Shown: piece after piece, positions 19,562 to 28,992 of the stretch
Numbering within the stretch: position 1 is the stretch's first letter
How the letters are laid out: each line of letters starts with the position of its first letter
NCBI RefSeq assembly: GCF_024124765.2
Contig: NZ_JAMXSR020000002.1
Location: 4,021,541-4,085,540 of the forward strand
Reading direction: 5' to 3'
Source: Sphingomonas sp. H160509
Lineage (GTDB): Bacteria; Pseudomonadota; Alphaproteobacteria; Sphingomonadales; Sphingomonadaceae
Length of the DNA: 64,000 bases
Notes under the pieces: model-generated
Told to the model about the DNA's origin: nothing
What the model saw: only the letters and a program-made list of their open reading frames with translations
The model's database searches: none
Position numbers and translations under genes: made by a program

Positions 19562-21044
19562 ATGACCGAACATGTCGACGTGATCGTGGTGGGTGCCGGC
19601 ATTTCCGGGATCGGCACCGGCTACCACCTGCAGACGCGCTGCCCCGACCGGAGCTACATCCTCCTCGAGGGTCGGCAGTCGATGGGCGGGACGTGGGACC
19701 TGTTCCGTTATCCCGGCATCCGCTCCGACTCGGATATGCACACGCTGGGATTCGTCTTCCACCCCTGGACGGCGGCCAAGTCCATCGCCGACGGCCCCTC
19801 GATCCGCGCTTATGTCGAGGAAACGGCGCAAGCGTACGGCATCGACCGAAAGATCCGCTACGGCCATCACGTGAAGTCCGCGGCATGGTCGACCGAGGAT
19901 GCGCGCTGGACGGTCGAAGCGACCGGCCCCGACGGTCCGGTAACGCTGACCTGCAACTTCCTCTCGATGTGCGCGGGCTATTACAATTACGCCAAGGCCT
20001 ATTCGCCGGAATTCGAGGGCGCGGACAGTTTCGCCGGACAGATCGTCCACCCGCAATTCTGGCCCGAAGACCTCGACTATAGCGGCAAGCGAGTCGTCGT
20101 GATCGGCAGCGGCGCGACCGCCGTGACGCTGGTCCCGTCGATGGCGAAGACCGCGGCGCACGTGACGATGCTCCAGCGCTCGCCGACGTACATCGTCGCG
20201 CGGCCGGGCGAGGACGGCGTGGCGAACTGGCTGCGTGGCAAACTGCCGGCAAAGGCGGCCTACGGCATCACGCGGTGGAAGAACGTGCTGATGGGGATGT
20301 TCTTCTACCGGATGGCACGGAAGAAGCCGGCTGTCGTGAAGGAGCGGATGATCGGCATGGTCCGCGACCATCTCGGCCCCGACTACGACGTCGCGACACA
20401 CTTCACCCCGCGCTACAACCCGTGGGACCAGCGTGTCTGTCTGGTTCCCGACGGCGACCTGTTCACCGCGATCAATGCCGGCACAGCCTCGATCGTCACC
20501 GACACGATCGCGCGGATCACGCCTGACGGCATCCATCTTGATTCGGGGGAAGGACCTGCCTGCCGACGTGATCGTCACCGCGACGGGCCTCGAACTGCAA
20601 CTGATGAGCGGAGTGGCGTTCAGCCTCGACGGCAAGCCGATCGAACTCGCCGGCCGGCTACAGTACAAGGGCATGATGTTCGACGGCGTGCCGAACCTGT
20701 CCTCGACCTTCGGCTACACCAACGCGTCGTGGACGCTGAAGGCGGACCTGACGGCGATCTACATGTGCCGGCTGTTGAATACGATGAAGAAGCGCGGCCT
20801 GCGTCAGGCGACGCCGTTCAATGACGATCCGACGATGAAGAGCGAGTCGTTCCTCGATTTCACATCGGGGTACGTGCAGCGCGCCGCTGCGGCTTTACCG
20901 ACGCAGGGAGAGCGCAAGCCGTGGAAGCTGAACCAGAATTACGCCCTGGACGTGCTCGCGCTCAAGTTCGGTTCAATCGATGATGCGATGCGGTTCTCGA
21001 ACCCGGTGCGGGTTCCTGCGCGACGAGAGGACGTTACCGCCTGA
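19562..21044 (+). CDS. flavin-dependent monooxygenase, Baeyer-Villiger type (frameshifted)
   Basis: Corrected length is about 493 residues. It has the FAD-binding GAGISGIGTGYHL, a GGTWDLFRYPGIRSDSD segment, the second dinucleotide motif VIGSGATAVTL and FAGQIVHPQFW, which fits the FxGxxxHxxxW fingerprint of Baeyer-Villiger monooxygenases. It would insert oxygen into ketones, or oxidise N/S atoms, using NADPH and O2. The substrate is unknown and no catabolic partner is adjacent. Five G at 20545-20549 are one too many; correction joins HLDSG to KDLPADVIVTATGLE. Confidence 0.8.
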
Positions 21045-21489
21045 TGGAATTCTTGCGGGCCGGCATCCGCGATCAGGGTAGTGCCAAACGGCATCGACCG
21101 TATCCGTAAGCCTAGGTTCGTCTGGTCGCGACGCTCGGAAATCTCGCAGCGATTGAGTGTCGATCGGCGTGCCACGGCAACGGTGTCGCGTCGCTGAAGC
21201 ATTGCCACCTTAAAGTGTCGGCTCGAACACCGAAACACGCTCTTATTCAGCGGGTCAGTGTCCGAGCCGATTCGGCATTCACCAGGGGCGAATGTTCTCG
21301 CCGTAAACCAGCGAGATAAGAAACTTCAGCATGTTTTTTTCCCTAATTGGCACCATGAGGTGCTTCACGGGATTATAGGTTAACGAGACGTTAAACAATA
21401 ACATTTGTAATTTGTTAACCATCTTTGTCGGGCTCGTGCATGCTACGTGCTTAAGGGTATGTTTATGCGTCCGGGCTATTGGGTCGGGA
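21045..21489. other. 445-base intergenic region
   Basis: The first 230 bases have ordinary GC content and show no gene or repeat I can name. The last 150 bases are markedly AT-rich (ATTATAGGTTAACGAGACGT, then GTTAAACAATAACATTTG and TTTGTTAACC). They probably hold the promoter of the EAL gene operon. One very short reading frame with a possible ribosome-binding site lies on the complement (see 21279-21332). Confidence 0.5.
21279..21332 (-). CDS. possible 17-residue peptide
   Basis: A minimal reading frame encoding MLKFLISLVYGENIRPW. A TAGGG sequence lies about 12 bases upstream of the ATG, and the AT-rich region behind it could contain a promoter. The hydrophobic N-terminal half resembles a membrane-associated small peptide. 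With only 18 codons this could easily be chance. It is listed because the gap is otherwise unexplained. Confidence 0.2.
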   Translation of the reverse strand: MLKFLISLVYGENIRPW

Positions 21490-22842
21490 ATGATGGACAT
21501 TCCGCACGGTCAGTTCGAAGCCAGCCCGCACTTTGCGGCCATGCGTCTGCTGGACGTCGACTCGTCGGTCGAGCGTACGCGCAACGCCATTTTCAAGGCA
21601 TCGCAAGCTTCGTGGCGGTTCCTCGTGCTTGCCGAGATCTCGAATTTTTCCGTGTTGCGCCGTCACTTGGGACGCTCAAGAGCGGACACCTTGATCGTCG
21701 ACGTGGCGGCGCGAATCGCTGACACATTGCCTGACGCCAGGATTATGGTCGCGGGACGCGACACGGCGGAAATCGTCTTCGAGAGCGAGGCACGGCTGGC
21801 CTTGGACGTCGCGATCGCCGCGCTGGAGGTCGCGTTCGAAGAACCGTTCGACATCGACGGCGAATCCTATGTCATCCACGTTCAGTTGGGCGCGGCCGCC
21901 GCGTCTGCGCACCGCGACGAAGTGCTGCTGATCGAGGAGGCCGAACACGCGTTGCGAGAAGCCCGCGACGAACGCATCGCAATCGCGCGCGATGTGACCG
22001 GCACCCCAGCGGCGATGGATCGTGCGGAGCTGTCGTTGGATCTGACGCGCGCGATCGAAAAGGAGGAGTTGTTCCTTCAATATCAGCCTAAGGTTCACTT
22101 ACGTCGTCAGGAGGTCACGAGTGTCGAGGCACTGGTCCGCTGGAACCACCCGACGCGCGGGCTAGTATTGCCTAACGACTTTATACCCTTGGCCGAGGAA
22201 TCTCGGGATATCGTCGCGCTGACGCTGTGGACGATCCGTCGTTCAATTGCGGATCAGAAGGCGCTCGCCGCCAGTGGTCACGACCTGCGCATCTTCATCA
22301 ATATTGCGGGGGCGTTGCTCGCGGACAAGCGGTTCGTTCGCCGCGCCTGTGCGCTGGTTCAGACAAGTGGCGCACAACTCGGGTTCGAGATCACCGAAAC
22401 GTCGGTGATCCGCGATCCGGAAAGTGCGATCGCCAATCTCAAGATCTTTGCGGATATCGGGATCATCATCGCGATCGACGACTATGGGGCAGGCCTGTCG
22501 TCGCTGGCGTATCTGAAGCAGTTGCCGGCACGCGAGCTGAAGATCGACAAGCTGTTCGTCACGCAACTCACCAGCTCGAATCGCGACCCATTGATCGTCC
22601 GGTCGACGATCGATCTCGCGCACGCGCTCGAGATGGAAGTCGTCGCTGAGGGTGTAGAGAGCCAGGCGGCGATGGCATTGTTGTCGGTGATGGGCTGCGA
22701 CATGATCCAGGGTTTTCTGATTAGTCGACCGATCAATCTGGATGCGCTGATCCACTTTCTCGATGATGGAAAGTATCAGGCTATCGCGGCGGACATGCGA
22801 GCGCCGTTCAATCGACTCGCTACCGTCTGGAAGCGTGCCTGA
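21490..22842 (+). CDS. EAL domain cyclic-di-GMP phosphodiesterase with degenerate GGDEF
   Basis: About 450 residues. The first 190 form a GGDEF-like domain whose active motif is lost (GRDTAEIVF where GGDEF is expected). The EAL domain is well preserved: VEALVRWNHP, EITETS, IDDYGAGLSSL, LKIDKLF, EGVES and MIQGF, including the acidic metal ligands. It should hydrolyse c-di-GMP in the cytoplasm, with the dead GGDEF as a sensory or regulatory part. The ATG at 21490 is chosen over 21412, whose first residues look non-coding. It is separated from the histidine kinase gene by only 5 bases. Confidence 0.85.
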   Translation: MMDIPHGQFEASPHFAAMRLLDVDSSVERTRNAIFKASQASWRFLVLAEISNFSVLRRHLGRSRADTLIVDVAARIADTLPDARIMVAGRDTAEIVFESEARLALDVAIAALEVAFEEPFDIDGESYVIHVQLGAAAASAHRDEVLLIEEAEHALREARDERIAIARDVTGTPAAMDRAELSLDLTRAIEKEELFLQYQPKVHLRRQEVTSVEALVRWNHPTRGLVLPNDFIPLAEESRDIVALTLWTIRRSIADQKALAASGHDLRIFINIAGALLADKRFVRRACALVQTSGAQLGFEITETSVIRDPESAIANLKIFADIGIIIAIDDYGAGLSSLAYLKQLPARELKIDKLFVTQLTSSNRDPLIVRSTIDLAHALEMEVVAEGVESQAAMALLSVMGCDMIQGFLISRPINLDALIHFLDDGKYQAIAADMRAPFNRLATVWKRA

Positions 22843-22847
22843 CCGCA

Positions 22848-25322
22848 ATGGCACAACGCTGGATCGTAGCTGTTGCTGCCGTAGTTTTCGCAGTGATCGG
22901 GCCGGCGGTATCCGCGCAACTCACCACGGGTCAGGATAGCGATACCGTTGCCGTTAGGTACGAAGCTACCGTCGCCGACGTGAATGCTACGATGTTGATC
23001 GATCCTGCCAAGGCATTGCCAAAAGCGGTGGCTGCCGAACACCTTGCTGCGACGATCACCGACCAGAAGGCCCGTGGTATCGCGATCGCGAAGGCGCAAT
23101 GGCTCCAGGGGGAATCGTATCTCCGGACGAACGATACCGACAAGGCCGACGCACCGATCCGCAGTGCGCTTGCCGCGGTAAAGACGTTTCAACCACAATC
23201 AAAGCTGCACGCCGACTTGTTGATTTCGATGGGCTGGCTCGACAGTTCGCAAGGCCGCGCCGGCAGCGCCTTGATCGATTACCAACGGGCGTTTGCGATT
23301 TATCGCAGGCTCGGGGATGCGCGTGGACAATCCCGTACCCTGGTCTTCATTGCAATGCTGTATACCGAGGCCAAAGATCCGGACACGGCGGATAGATATT
23401 ATCAGCAAGCTCTGGAAATCTATCACGCTGATGCAAATATAGCCGTATCGATTTACAATAACAGGGCTTTGGTGCTTGCTCAGGATAAACAGTACAAGAA
23501 GGCGGCTGTTCAATTCAAGAAATCGCTCGATTTAGCAACGCAATTGAATAGCAAGAACCTGCTAGAACTTATCCACATGAATATCGCGCGTGTGCAGCTG
23601 GCACTCGGAAATTTGACGATAGCGGACCGTGCCATTGCGAGTGGACGTGCGATTGCCGACCCTGCCGATACCAGACTTGCTGGACGTCTTACTGCAACCG
23701 CCGCACAATCTGCGCTGCAGCACGGTGACGTACCGCGCGCGCAACGGCTGATCGAAAGCGCATTCGCGGGAATCAATCCGACGACAACGGACACGGCGTA
23801 CCGCGATGCTCACCTGACGGCCTATGATATCTTTACGGCGGCAGGCGACTCACCAGCAGCGCTCGTCCATCTCCAAGCCCTCAAGCGCCTCGACGACGCA
23901 GGCACCAAGCTCGCCACCGACACGAAGACCGCGCTGATGGCGGCGCGGTTCGACTTCGCCAATCAGGAGTTACGGATCAGCCAACTCAAGGCCAGCGAAT
24001 TGCAGCGCAGCATCGCGTTCGAGCGCACGCAGGCGCGGACCCAGCGGAATATCTTCATCGCGACGGGCGCGGCGGTCGCGGTCGTTATCGCGCTGTTGGC
24101 GATCGGGTTGGTTACGATCCGTCGCAGCCGGGATAAGGTACGCGCTGCCAATGATGACCTTGCGATCACGAACAGCGCATTGGGCAAGGCACTGGCCGCC
24201 AAGACCGAGTTCCTGGCCACGACCAGTCATGAAATTCGGACGCCGCTTAACGGTATTCTGGGCATGACTCAGGTGATGCTGGCGGACCCGAAGCTTCCGG
24301 CGGACATGCGCGATCGGCTTGGGGTGGTGCATGGTGCCGGGATCACGATGCGTGCGCTCGTCAATGACATCCTGGACATCGCCAAGATGGAAACCGGCAA
24401 CCTGACGATCGAGGCTGCTGCGTTCGACGTCTGCGCGACAGTGAAGGACGCGGCGCGGATGTGGGAGGAGCAGGCGCGCGCGAAAGGCCTTTCCTTCACC
24501 GTCGATGTCGGCGGTTGCCCTGCGATGATCATGGGCGACGCCGCACGGGTTCGACAGATCGTCTTCAATCTCCTGTCGAACGCGCTGAAGTTCACCAAGA
24601 CGGGCCATGTCGCACTGAGCATCCAGGTCGGCGACGACGACCGGTTGCGTGTTGGCGTCACCGATTCCGGTATCGGTATTCCCGCCGACAAGATCGAGGA
24701 GATCTTCGAATCGTTCCGTCAGGCCGATGCCGGGACGACACGACAATTCGGTGGCACTGGCTTGGGACTGTCGATCTGTCGCAATCTGGCGCGGGCCATG
24801 GGCGGTGACGTGTCCGTCAGCAGCATCGTGGGGCAGGGGGCGACCTTCACGCTCGTCCTGCCGCTGGTCCGTGCCGACACGAAGGCGGTCGAGATCGTCG
24901 AAACGGAGACGCGACCGGTCACGCTGATCGTCGATCGCAACCCGATCACGCGCAGCATGTTCAAGACCTTGCTCGCGCCTTGCGGCGGCCCGATCGCCTT
25001 CGCGGCGTCGGTCGACGAAGCGGTCACGCGTCTTGCCGATGGCGACATCGCACGCGTGTTGATCGACGATGCGACGGTGCGTGTCGGCGACGACGCGCTG
25101 GGCGGACTGTCGCGGGTTGCCGAGGCGGCGTATATTTCGGGTGCTGAAACGACGTTGCTCTGGCCTGTTGCCGCAGAGGAAGAGCGTAAGGAACTGCTGG
25201 GTACGGGGATCACGCGGGTCGTTGCGAAGCCGGTGAGCGGAGGCACGCTGATTGCGAGAATGTTCGATGGATCGGTATCGACCAATGGCGTGAATCCGGA
25301 CCTTGTATCGCATGCTGCATGA
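22848..25322 (+). CDS. TPR sensor hybrid histidine kinase with degenerate receiver
   Basis: 824 residues. A signal peptide (to about 23) precedes a periplasmic TPR array (about 50-340, with repeats such as ALIDYQRAFAIYRRLGDARG). A membrane helix lies near 400-420 (IFIATGAAVAVVIALLAIGL). The kinase core has TSHEIRTPLNG with the phospho-accepting His, NLLSNALKF, DSGIGIP and GGTGLGLSI. A last domain of about 120 residues resembles a receiver, but its acidic pocket is poor. It should sense an envelope signal through the TPRs and pass phosphate to the regulator encoded next. Part of the TPR segment (23380-23600) has lower GC than its surroundings. Confidence 0.85.
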   Translation: MAQRWIVAVAAVVFAVIGPAVSAQLTTGQDSDTVAVRYEATVADVNATMLIDPAKALPKAVAAEHLAATITDQKARGIAIAKAQWLQGESYLRTNDTDKADAPIRSALAAVKTFQPQSKLHADLLISMGWLDSSQGRAGSALIDYQRAFAIYRRLGDARGQSRTLVFIAMLYTEAKDPDTADRYYQQALEIYHADANIAVSIYNNRALVLAQDKQYKKAAVQFKKSLDLATQLNSKNLLELIHMNIARVQLALGNLTIADRAIASGRAIADPADTRLAGRLTATAAQSALQHGDVPRAQRLIESAFAGINPTTTDTAYRDAHLTAYDIFTAAGDSPAALVHLQALKRLDDAGTKLATDTKTALMAARFDFANQELRISQLKASELQRSIAFERTQARTQRNIFIATGAAVAVVIALLAIGLVTIRRSRDKVRAANDDLAITNSALGKALAAKTEFLATTSHEIRTPLNGILGMTQVMLADPKLPADMRDRLGVVHGAGITMRALVNDILDIAKMETGNLTIEAAAFDVCATVKDAARMWEEQARAKGLSFTVDVGGCPAMIMGDAARVRQIVFNLLSNALKFTKTGHVALSIQVGDDDRLRVGVTDSGIGIPADKIEEIFESFRQADAGTTRQFGGTGLGLSICRNLARAMGGDVSVSSIVGQGATFTLVLPLVRADTKAVEIVETETRPVTLIVDRNPITRSMFKTLLAPCGGPIAFAASVDEAVTRLADGDIARVLIDDATVRVGDDALGGLSRVAEAAYISGAETTLLWPVAAEEERKELLGTGITRVVAKPVSGGTLIARMFDGSVSTNGVNPDLVSHAA

Positions 25323-25385
25323 GGCGTAGAGGCGGCATATGGCCACGATATATCCTCCTTTGATCTATGTTAAGCGGGGGGTGCG

Positions 25386-25779
25386 GTGAACGTTTTGTTC
25401 ATCGAGGACGACCGGATGAACCGCCGCGTCGTCAAGGATATGCTCGACGTTGCCGGCGTATCGATGGTCGAGGCTGAAAGCGCGGAACGCGGTCTCGAGA
25501 TCCCTCGATGAACAGGAGTTCGCGATGATCCTTGTCGATCTGCGGATGCCGGGCATGGATGGCATCACCGCGATCCAGCATATCCGTGCTCGGGGCGACG
25601 CCAAAGCCAAGGTGCCGATCATCGTCGTGACCGCGGATATCGCGCCTGATCTGCGGGAGCGCTGTCTTGCGGCGGGCGCGGATGACGTTATTTTCAAGCC
25701 GGTCGCGATGGATTCTCTGTTCGACGCGATGGGTATGATCCTGGCACGGGGCGCCGACGGCGACGGCCTGATCGTCTAG
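25386..25779 (+). CDS. single-domain response regulator (frameshifted)
   Basis: Corrected length is about 130 residues, CheY-like with no output domain. It has the acidic pair in FIEDDR, the phosphorylatable Asp in ILVDLRMPGMDG, the Thr in VVTAD and the Lys in IFKPV, so it should be active. It is the likely partner of the hybrid kinase 63 bases upstream, whose own receiver looks defective. Such regulators act by protein contact, and the EAL protein of the same operon is one possible target. The start is GTG at 25386. A CCC at 25502-25504 has one extra C. The stop overlaps that of the convergent methyltransferase gene. Confidence 0.75.
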
Positions 25780-26645
25780 GCGTCGCTTTGACCGTGGCGC
25801 CCGAGCGCCGCGCCGAGCGATGCAGTCGCGCTGCCGCGTCTCGCTGGCTTGGGCTGAGACGGGTCTGGCGACCAGCCGGTCAGGAACACGATCTGGAATG
25901 TCTCGTGGGTCCGGCCACGATCATTCGATGCGCTAGCGAAGGCAGCGGCGGTCCGTCCCACCGTCGCCGACACGAGAGGCTGGCGCTCGGCCAGGATATT
26001 ACCCGCCCCCATTCCGCGCAGATCACCGAACAGCCGGCCGAGATCGCGGTACCCGACGTCGAGCGTTTCGACATCGGCGACGGGCAAGGCGAACCCCGCC
26101 CGCATCAGCAGGTCGCCGGCGGATCGCACGTCGATCTGCGGGTGAAGGCGCGCGGCGGGCCGTTCGCTTTCCGCCGACCTCAGCGCGCTGCGAAGTGCCG
26201 GCAAACTCCCCGCACCGACGAACGCACCGAGAAACAGGCCGTCAGGACGCAGCACGCGGCGGATCAAGGCCAGCGCGCCGGGCAGGTCGTTGACCTGATC
26301 GAGTACGCCGGCGCTTACCACGAGATCGAACGACGCATCGGCGAATGGGAGGCGATCCTCGTCTGCCTGCACGCCGCCTGGCTTGGCAGCAAACGCGAAC
26401 CCCGCATCGCAGCGCGCCACTCGCGCACCCGGTGGCGCAACGAACGCGCCGTCGAAACAGCCGAGATCGAGGATGTCGGTAAAGTCTCGCGTTACCGCAT
26501 CCAGCCGTTCGGCGATTCCGTCGAGCATCGTGGCCCGCAGGAAGTCGTGCTCGGCATAACCCGGCGCGGCACGGTCCCGGCGAACACGGCGCGCGGCGCG
26601 GTCGAAGATCTCGGGGGCGGAGTTTTCTGAAACGATATCGGACAC
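25776..26645 (-). CDS. SAM-dependent methyltransferase, NDUFAF5-like
   Basis: About 289 residues from the GTG at 26645. The class I fold is shown by ILDLGCFDGAF (SAM motif I), FADASFDLVVSAGVLDQVND and PDGLFLGAFVG. The N-terminal APEIFDRAARRVRRDRAA matches the alphaproteobacterial relatives of mitochondrial NDUFAF5 and BioC. In mitochondria NDUFAF5 hydroxylates an Arg of a complex I subunit; the bacterial role is not established. It is divergent from comF, a linkage common in this class. The frame is intact. Confidence 0.7.
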   Translation of the reverse strand: MSDIVSENSAPEIFDRAARRVRRDRAAPGYAEHDFLRATMLDGIAERLDAVTRDFTDILDLGCFDGAFVAPPGARVARCDAGFAFAAKPGGVQADEDRLPFADASFDLVVSAGVLDQVNDLPGALALIRRVLRPDGLFLGAFVGAGSLPALRSALRSAESERPAARLHPQIDVRSAGDLLMRAGFALPVADVETLDVGYRDLGRLFGDLRGMGAGNILAERQPLVSATVGRTAAAFASASNDRGRTHETFQIVFLTGWSPDPSQPKPARRGSATASLGAALGRHGQSDA

Positions 26646-26705
26646 GTCTTCGCTTGTGCCGTGGTCGGTCGCCTCGGACAAGGGCTGGCACTCATGGGGG
26701 GCTGG

Positions 26706-27431
26706 ATGAAGATACTCGCCCCGTTCCGCTTCATCGCCGGGATCGCCTTGCCGCCACGGTGCGCCGGTTGCGGCACGCCGGTTGCCGAGGATCACCGATT
26801 TTGCGCGATTTGCTGGACCGGACTGCGGTTCCTGGGGCCGCCCTGGTGCGCCGGCTGCAACCAACCTTTCGCATTCGACCGCGGTGACGACGCACGATGT
26901 GCGGCATGCCTCGCCGATCCGCCGCGTCATGCCGGCGTCCGTGCGGCCGTCGCGTACGGTCCGATTGCGCGGACGCTGGCGCTGCGCCTGAAATATGGCG
27001 GTCGTATCGCCTTTGCGGAGACCATGGCGCGACAGATGCGGCGCTTGCTGCCGGACGAGGTCGACTTACTGGTGCCAGTGCCGCTGCACCGCTGGCGAAT
27101 ATGGTCGCGCGGCTTCAACCAGGCGGCGCTGATCGCCGACGCCATCGCGAAGCTGTCGGGGGTAGGGGCACGATCGCACCGTTCTGACGCGGCCCAGGCG
27201 GACAATCTTGTTGCGCGGACTTGGCGGACGACAGCGAGCAAAGGCGGTGTCCGGCGCGTTCGCGGTTACGGCGCGGGACCGCGTGCGGGGCAGGGCGATC
27301 GCGTTGGTGGACGACGTCTACACCAGTGGCGCGACCGCCGACGCGTGTACCCGCGCGCGCTGCTCAAGGCGGGCGCGCGATCGGTCATGATCCTGTGCTG
27401 GGCGCGGGTCTTGCCGGCGTCTGACGATTGA
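26706..27431 (+). CDS. comF: ComF family protein (two frameshifts)
   Basis: Corrected length is about 240 residues. An N-terminal Zn-ribbon has CAGCGTP, CAICW, CAGC and CAACL pairs. The phosphoribosyltransferase-like domain has LVPVPLHRWRIWSRGFNQA and the PRPP-loop-like ALVDDVYTSGATADAC. ComF is needed for transformation in some bacteria and is thought to handle single-stranded DNA or nucleotides at the cytoplasmic face. A G run at 27158-27162 has an extra base, and the CG repeat at 27352-27360 has two extra bases. The start at 26706 places the first Cys motif about 20 residues in. Confidence 0.8.
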   Translation: MKILAPFRFIAGIALPPRCAGCGTPVAEDHRFCAICWTGLRFLGPPWCAGCNQPFAFDRGDDARCAACLADPPRHAGVRAAVAYGPIARTLALRLKYGGRIAFAETMARQMRRLLPDEVDLLVPVPLHRWRIWSRGFNQAALIADAIAKLSGVGARSHRSDAAQADNLVARTWRTTASKGGVRRVRGYGAGPRAGQGDRVGGRRLHQWRDRRRVYPRALLKAGARSVMILCWARVLPASDD

Positions 27432-27463
27432 CAACGGCAAACCGAGACCACATTTCCCGCTGC

Positions 27464-27718
27464 ATGGCTAAAGTCGAAATCTACACCAAGGCGTTCTGTC
27501 CGTATTGCACGCGCGCGCTGAAGCTCCTCGCATCGAAGGGGGTCGAGCCCGAGCAGTTCGACGTCACGATGGGGGGCCCGAAGAAGGCCGAGATGGTCGA
27601 GCGGTCGGGTGGCCGCATGACCATGCCGCAGGTCTTCATCGACGGAAAGCATATCGGCGGATCGGACGATCTGGCCGCACTCGACGCAAACGGTGGCCTC
27701 GACGCACTGCTCGCCTGA
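27464..27718 (+). CDS. grxC: glutaredoxin 3
   Basis: 84 residues, the standard monothiol/dithiol glutaredoxin size. The active site is CPYC at residues 12-15, followed by the cis-Pro TMPQVFIDG and the GSDDL glutathione-contact motif. It reduces disulphides and mixed glutathione disulphides in the cytoplasm using glutathione. The start at 27464 matches the usual MxKVEIYTK beginning. The stop overlaps the amidase start (TGATG), so the two are co-translated, and both are glutathione-linked. Confidence 0.9.
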   Translation: MAKVEIYTKAFCPYCTRALKLLASKGVEPEQFDVTMGGPKKAEMVERSGGRMTMPQVFIDGKHIGGSDDLAALDANGGLDALLA

Positions 27719-28545
27719 TGGCGAAGATCGGCGTCCTCCAGATGACGAGCGGGATCGATCCCGCCGTCAACGCCGCGACGATTGTCGAAGCGATCGGGAC
27801 GGCTGCGGAAGCCGGGGCGGAGATGCTGTTTACGCCCGAAATGTCGGGTCTGATCGATCGCGATCGGGCCCGCGCTGCCAACTCGATCGTCGCCGAGGAT
27901 AATGACCCGGTGCTGGCGGCCGTCCGTGACGGTGCGGCATCGGCCGGCATTTGGGTCCACCTAGGATCGCTTGCGGTACGACGCGCGGACGGTAAATTCG
28001 CTAACCGTGGGTTCGTGATCGACCCGAGCGGCGCGATCCGCGCGCGCTACGACAAGCTTCATCTGTTCGACGTCGACCTCCCGTCCGGTGAAAGCTGGCG
28101 GGAATCGTCAGCCTATGTCGCGGGCGAGACGGCGACGGTCGTTGATACGCCCGCGGGCAATCTCGGTACGTCGATCTGCTACGACCTCCGGTTCGCCGAC
28201 CTTTACCGCGCGTTGAGCGATGCTGGCGCGACAATCCTGTCGGTTCCCGCTGCCTTCACGCGACCGACCGGCGCAGCGCATTGGGAAATCCTTCTGCGCG
28301 CACGGGCGATCGAAGCAGGCGCGTTCGTAATTGCAGCGGCGCAGACCGGCGTTCACGAGGACGGACGCGAAACCCACGGCCATTCGCTTGTGATCGATCC
28401 ATGGGGTGATGTGCTGCTCGACATGGGTGAGGGCGCAGGGCTGGCGTTCGCGGAGATCGACCTCGCTCGGATCGAGCAGGTGCGATCGCGTATTCCTGTC
28501 CTCGCGCACCGCCGGACGATTCCTCCCGTATCGACCGTCGGTTGA
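27718..28545 (+). CDS. carbon-nitrogen hydrolase (nitrilase superfamily)
   Basis: 275 residues. The Glu-Lys-Cys catalytic triad is visible as TPEMSG (Glu about 41), YDKLHLFDVDL (Lys about 112) and TSICYDLRF (Cys about 147). The sequence fits the Nit1/NIT2-like branch, whose members act as deaminated-glutathione or omega-amidases that repair off-path products. Being overlapped with a glutaredoxin gene agrees with that, though specificity is inferred. The frame is intact, and the stop overlaps the start of the DUF1178 gene. Confidence 0.85.
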   Translation: MAKIGVLQMTSGIDPAVNAATIVEAIGTAAEAGAEMLFTPEMSGLIDRDRARAANSIVAEDNDPVLAAVRDGAASAGIWVHLGSLAVRRADGKFANRGFVIDPSGAIRARYDKLHLFDVDLPSGESWRESSAYVAGETATVVDTPAGNLGTSICYDLRFADLYRALSDAGATILSVPAAFTRPTGAAHWEILLRARAIEAGAFVIAAAQTGVHEDGRETHGHSLVIDPWGDVLLDMGEGAGLAFAEIDLARIEQVRSRIPVLAHRRTIPPVSTVG

Positions 28546-28973
28546 TCGTCTTCGACCTGAAGTGCGGTGGTGGCCATGTGTTCGAGGCGTGGTTCGGATC
28601 CAGCGAAGCGTACGAAAGCCAGCGCACGGCCGGCCATGTCCGCTGTCCGGTCTGCGATGACGACACGATCATCAAGGCGGTGATGGCGCCTGCGATCCCG
28701 GCCAAGGGCAATAGCAAGCCGGCGCCGCCGACCCCGGAAGCGGTCAAGGCGGCGATGAAGATGCTCGCCACGCGGCAGGCCAAGGCTCTCGAGTCCTCGG
28801 AATGGGTCGGTACCGCGTTCGCCGACCGCGCCCGCGCGATGCATCTCGGGGACGAGAAACAGGCGACCATCCACGGTCAGGCGAGCCTTGAGGAGGCGAA
28901 GGCGCTGGTCGACGAAGGCGTTCCGGTCGCCCCGCTGCCCATACCGATCGTTCCGCCGGGGAAGGTCAACTGA
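28542..28973 (+). CDS. DUF1178 family protein
   Basis: 143 residues from a TTG start at 28542 that overlaps the upstream stop. The N-terminus IVFDLKCGGGHVFEAWFGSS and the following RCPVC make a zinc-ribbon-like Cys arrangement typical of DUF1178. The centre is a charged Ala/Lys-rich segment, and the C-terminus is proline-rich (PLPIPIVPPGK). Function is unknown. The comF-grxC-amidase-DUF1178 order is a conserved alphaproteobacterial block, which supports the call. Confidence 0.8.
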   Translation: MIVFDLKCGGGHVFEAWFGSSEAYESQRTAGHVRCPVCDDDTIIKAVMAPAIPAKGNSKPAPPTPEAVKAAMKMLATRQAKALESSEWVGTAFADRARAMHLGDEKQATIHGQASLEEAKALVDEGVPVAPLPIPIVPPGKVN

Positions 28974-28992
28974 TCAGCGGCTAACTGCGGGT

